Source: S144-45 sp015494035 (GTDB taxonomy: Bacteria; Pseudomonadota; Gammaproteobacteria; Xanthomonadales; Marinicellaceae). Taken from it: 33,681 nucleotides of DNA. The translations under genes were made by a program, and so were the position numbers. The DNA lies in contig JALUIX010000047.1 in NCBI GenBank assembly GCA_027057345.1, positions 1 through 33,681 of the forward strand. Reading direction: 5' to 3'. Positions 32,935 to 33,681 of the stretch are shown piece after piece; the stretch's first letter is position 1, and each line of letters starts with the position of its first letter. The notes beneath the pieces were generated by a model. That model was not told the DNA's origin. It saw nothing but the letters and a program-made list of their open reading frames with translations, and ran no database searches.

Positions 32935-33000
32935 GGTTTGTTCACTGTGATTGTTCGAATGACAGCCAGGGGTGCATCGCCCTGCGAGAATGCTGCTGGC

Positions 33001-33029
33001 ATTCTACCCGGCCGCCTAAGGCTTGCCAA
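33001..33029 (-). promoter_or_regulatory. Sigma-70 promoter for hisS
   Basis: On the minus strand TTGGCA (33029-33024), 17 bp, TAGAAT (33006-33001). Spacing is ideal and four to five of six bases match each consensus. The -10 is 66 bp upstream of the hisS ATG. A hairpin (GAATGC / GCATTC) covers the -10 and start region, and a CCACGG / CCGTGG hairpin lies just upstream. Confidence 0.7.
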
Positions 33030-33097
33030 TGGCTAAAGCCACGGAAACCGTGGAAGTGTATTGAAGCGTGTTGAAGCGCGTTAGTATTTAGCGTTGG

Positions 33098-33120
33098 AAA
33101 AAAACAAAGCCGGTGCCGGC
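33098..33120 (-). terminator. Intrinsic terminator after rodZ
   Basis: On the minus strand GCCGG-CA-CCGGC is followed by TTTGTTTTTTT, 38 bp past the rodZ stop. A second inverted repeat (GGCAGAC / GTCTGCC) precedes it. It separates rodZ transcription from the hisS promoter. Confidence 0.75.
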
Positions 33121-33157
33121 AGACAGTGACCCGGTCTGCCTGCTCAGGAAGTAGGTT

Positions 33158-33681
33158 TCAGTTGGTGGCCACGTGCTCGGGCGAAGCTGGCCAGTCAAAA
33201 TCCGCCACGTCCTTGCGGATACGATCGGCCATCGGCAGCAACTGGCCATCAATCCGAACCTGAACCTGTCGGGCATTACCGAGGCGAAAATGCACCGGCA
33301 GACTGGCCGTGTAACGGTATTCGCCAGCCGACAACAGATTGTGCTCCAGGCGCGTGCCGTCGGCCTGGCGTAGTGAAACCCAGGCCGGTTCATTCACCTG
33401 CACAATGACTTCGGCCCTGGCCGTGTCTATGGATGCCGGTGAAGCCACTGCATTGGTCTGTTCAGACTGCTCAGGAATGGCCGCTGCCGTGGTCTGTGGT
33501 CCGCTCTCATCCGTTGCTTGTTTAGGGGCCGTTCCATCGTCCTTGGATTCATCCCGCTGCGGATTCACCGTTGCTGATCCACTGTCAGGATTTTCCTCAT
33601 TCGTGCTGGCCTTGCTGGTGACCGGTGGCGGAGGCAACAAAGACGAATAGTGGAAATCGCCTTCTGAAGTGGTTTTGACGG
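33158..33681 (-). CDS. rodZ: Cytoskeleton protein RodZ, C-terminal part (partial)
   Basis: The frame is open to the right edge. About 174 residues are visible: a linker rich in P, S, T, D and A, then a periplasmic DUF4115 domain with VNEPAWVSLRQADGTRL, LLSAGEYRYTASLPVHFRLGNARQVQV and RIDGQLLPMADRIRKDVADF, which is the RodZ C-terminal layout. The N-terminal HTH and membrane span would lie outside the window. RodZ anchors MreB filaments to the membrane. An intrinsic terminator follows. In many relatives ispG comes next and then hisS; ispG is absent here. Confidence 0.8.
   Translation of the reverse strand, partial: VKTTSEGDFHYSSLLPPPPVTSKASTNEENPDSGSATVNPQRDESKDDGTAPKQATDESGPQTTAAAIPEQSEQTNAVASPASIDTARAEVIVQVNEPAWVSLRQADGTRLEHNLLSAGEYRYTASLPVHFRLGNARQVQVRIDGQLLPMADRIRKDVADFDWPASPEHVATN

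Overview
The window reads as chromosomal DNA of a gammaproteobacterium. It carries an rsxABCDGE (rnf) electron-transport operon followed by nth, a pilMNOPQ type IV pilus operon, ubiquinone hydroxylases of the UbiH/UbiI type, a cysteine-poor (Mg-type) HemB, and cvpA-purF. Gene order departs from both the enteric and the pseudomonad layouts: there is no ispG between rodZ and hisS, no rsmG after mnmG, and no aroK after pilQ. I cannot name a genus.

Layout. 1-1562 (minus): an ABC efflux pair, the periplasmic adaptor first and then the ATPase, which runs off the left edge. 1730-3156: three small exported proteins of unknown function (a weakly TonB-C-like periplasmic protein, a 65-aa secreted peptide, a lipoprotein). 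3271-4285: a multi-pass membrane protein crossed by a 10-N scaffold gap that looks spurious. 4283-4927: two tandem copies of a 167-bp MITE-like element, a remnant of an FtsX/MacB-type permease, two hairpins and an extended -10 promoter. 4928-11566 (plus): rsxABCDGE, a DUF2238 membrane protein and nth, tightly packed with overlaps. 11591-13466 (minus): hemB-aroE. 13596-14771 (plus): a receiver-receiver-PAS protein, closed by a long bidirectional terminator.

14867-22676 (minus): pilM-N-O-P-Q with overlapping stops and starts, followed by a large Ig-like (Big_1-type) lipoprotein whose frame opens on the pilQ stop codon. 23084-23160: a CAT-anticodon tRNA. 23193-23446: a decayed half copy and a full inverted copy of the same MITE-like element. 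23551-25422 (plus): mnmG. 25490-33681 (minus): rodZ (partial), hisS, a DedD-type SPOR protein, cvpA, a second and unrelated MITE-like element, purF, ubiH and ubiI.

How it fits together. The rsx genes encode the membrane complex that moves electrons to reduce SoxR or drive low-potential redox chemistry, and nth (a 4Fe-4S DNA glycosylase) shares the transcript. PilMNOP form the inner-membrane alignment complex that joins the pilus motor to the PilQ secretin, and the coupled Ig-like lipoprotein is a candidate surface partner. I found no CRISPR array, phage, full insertion sequence or clearly new multi-gene system. The most noteworthy items are the two MITE-like families, the pilQ-coupled Ig-like lipoprotein, the secreted-peptide locus with a tandem duplication across its stop codon, and the repairable assembly gap.
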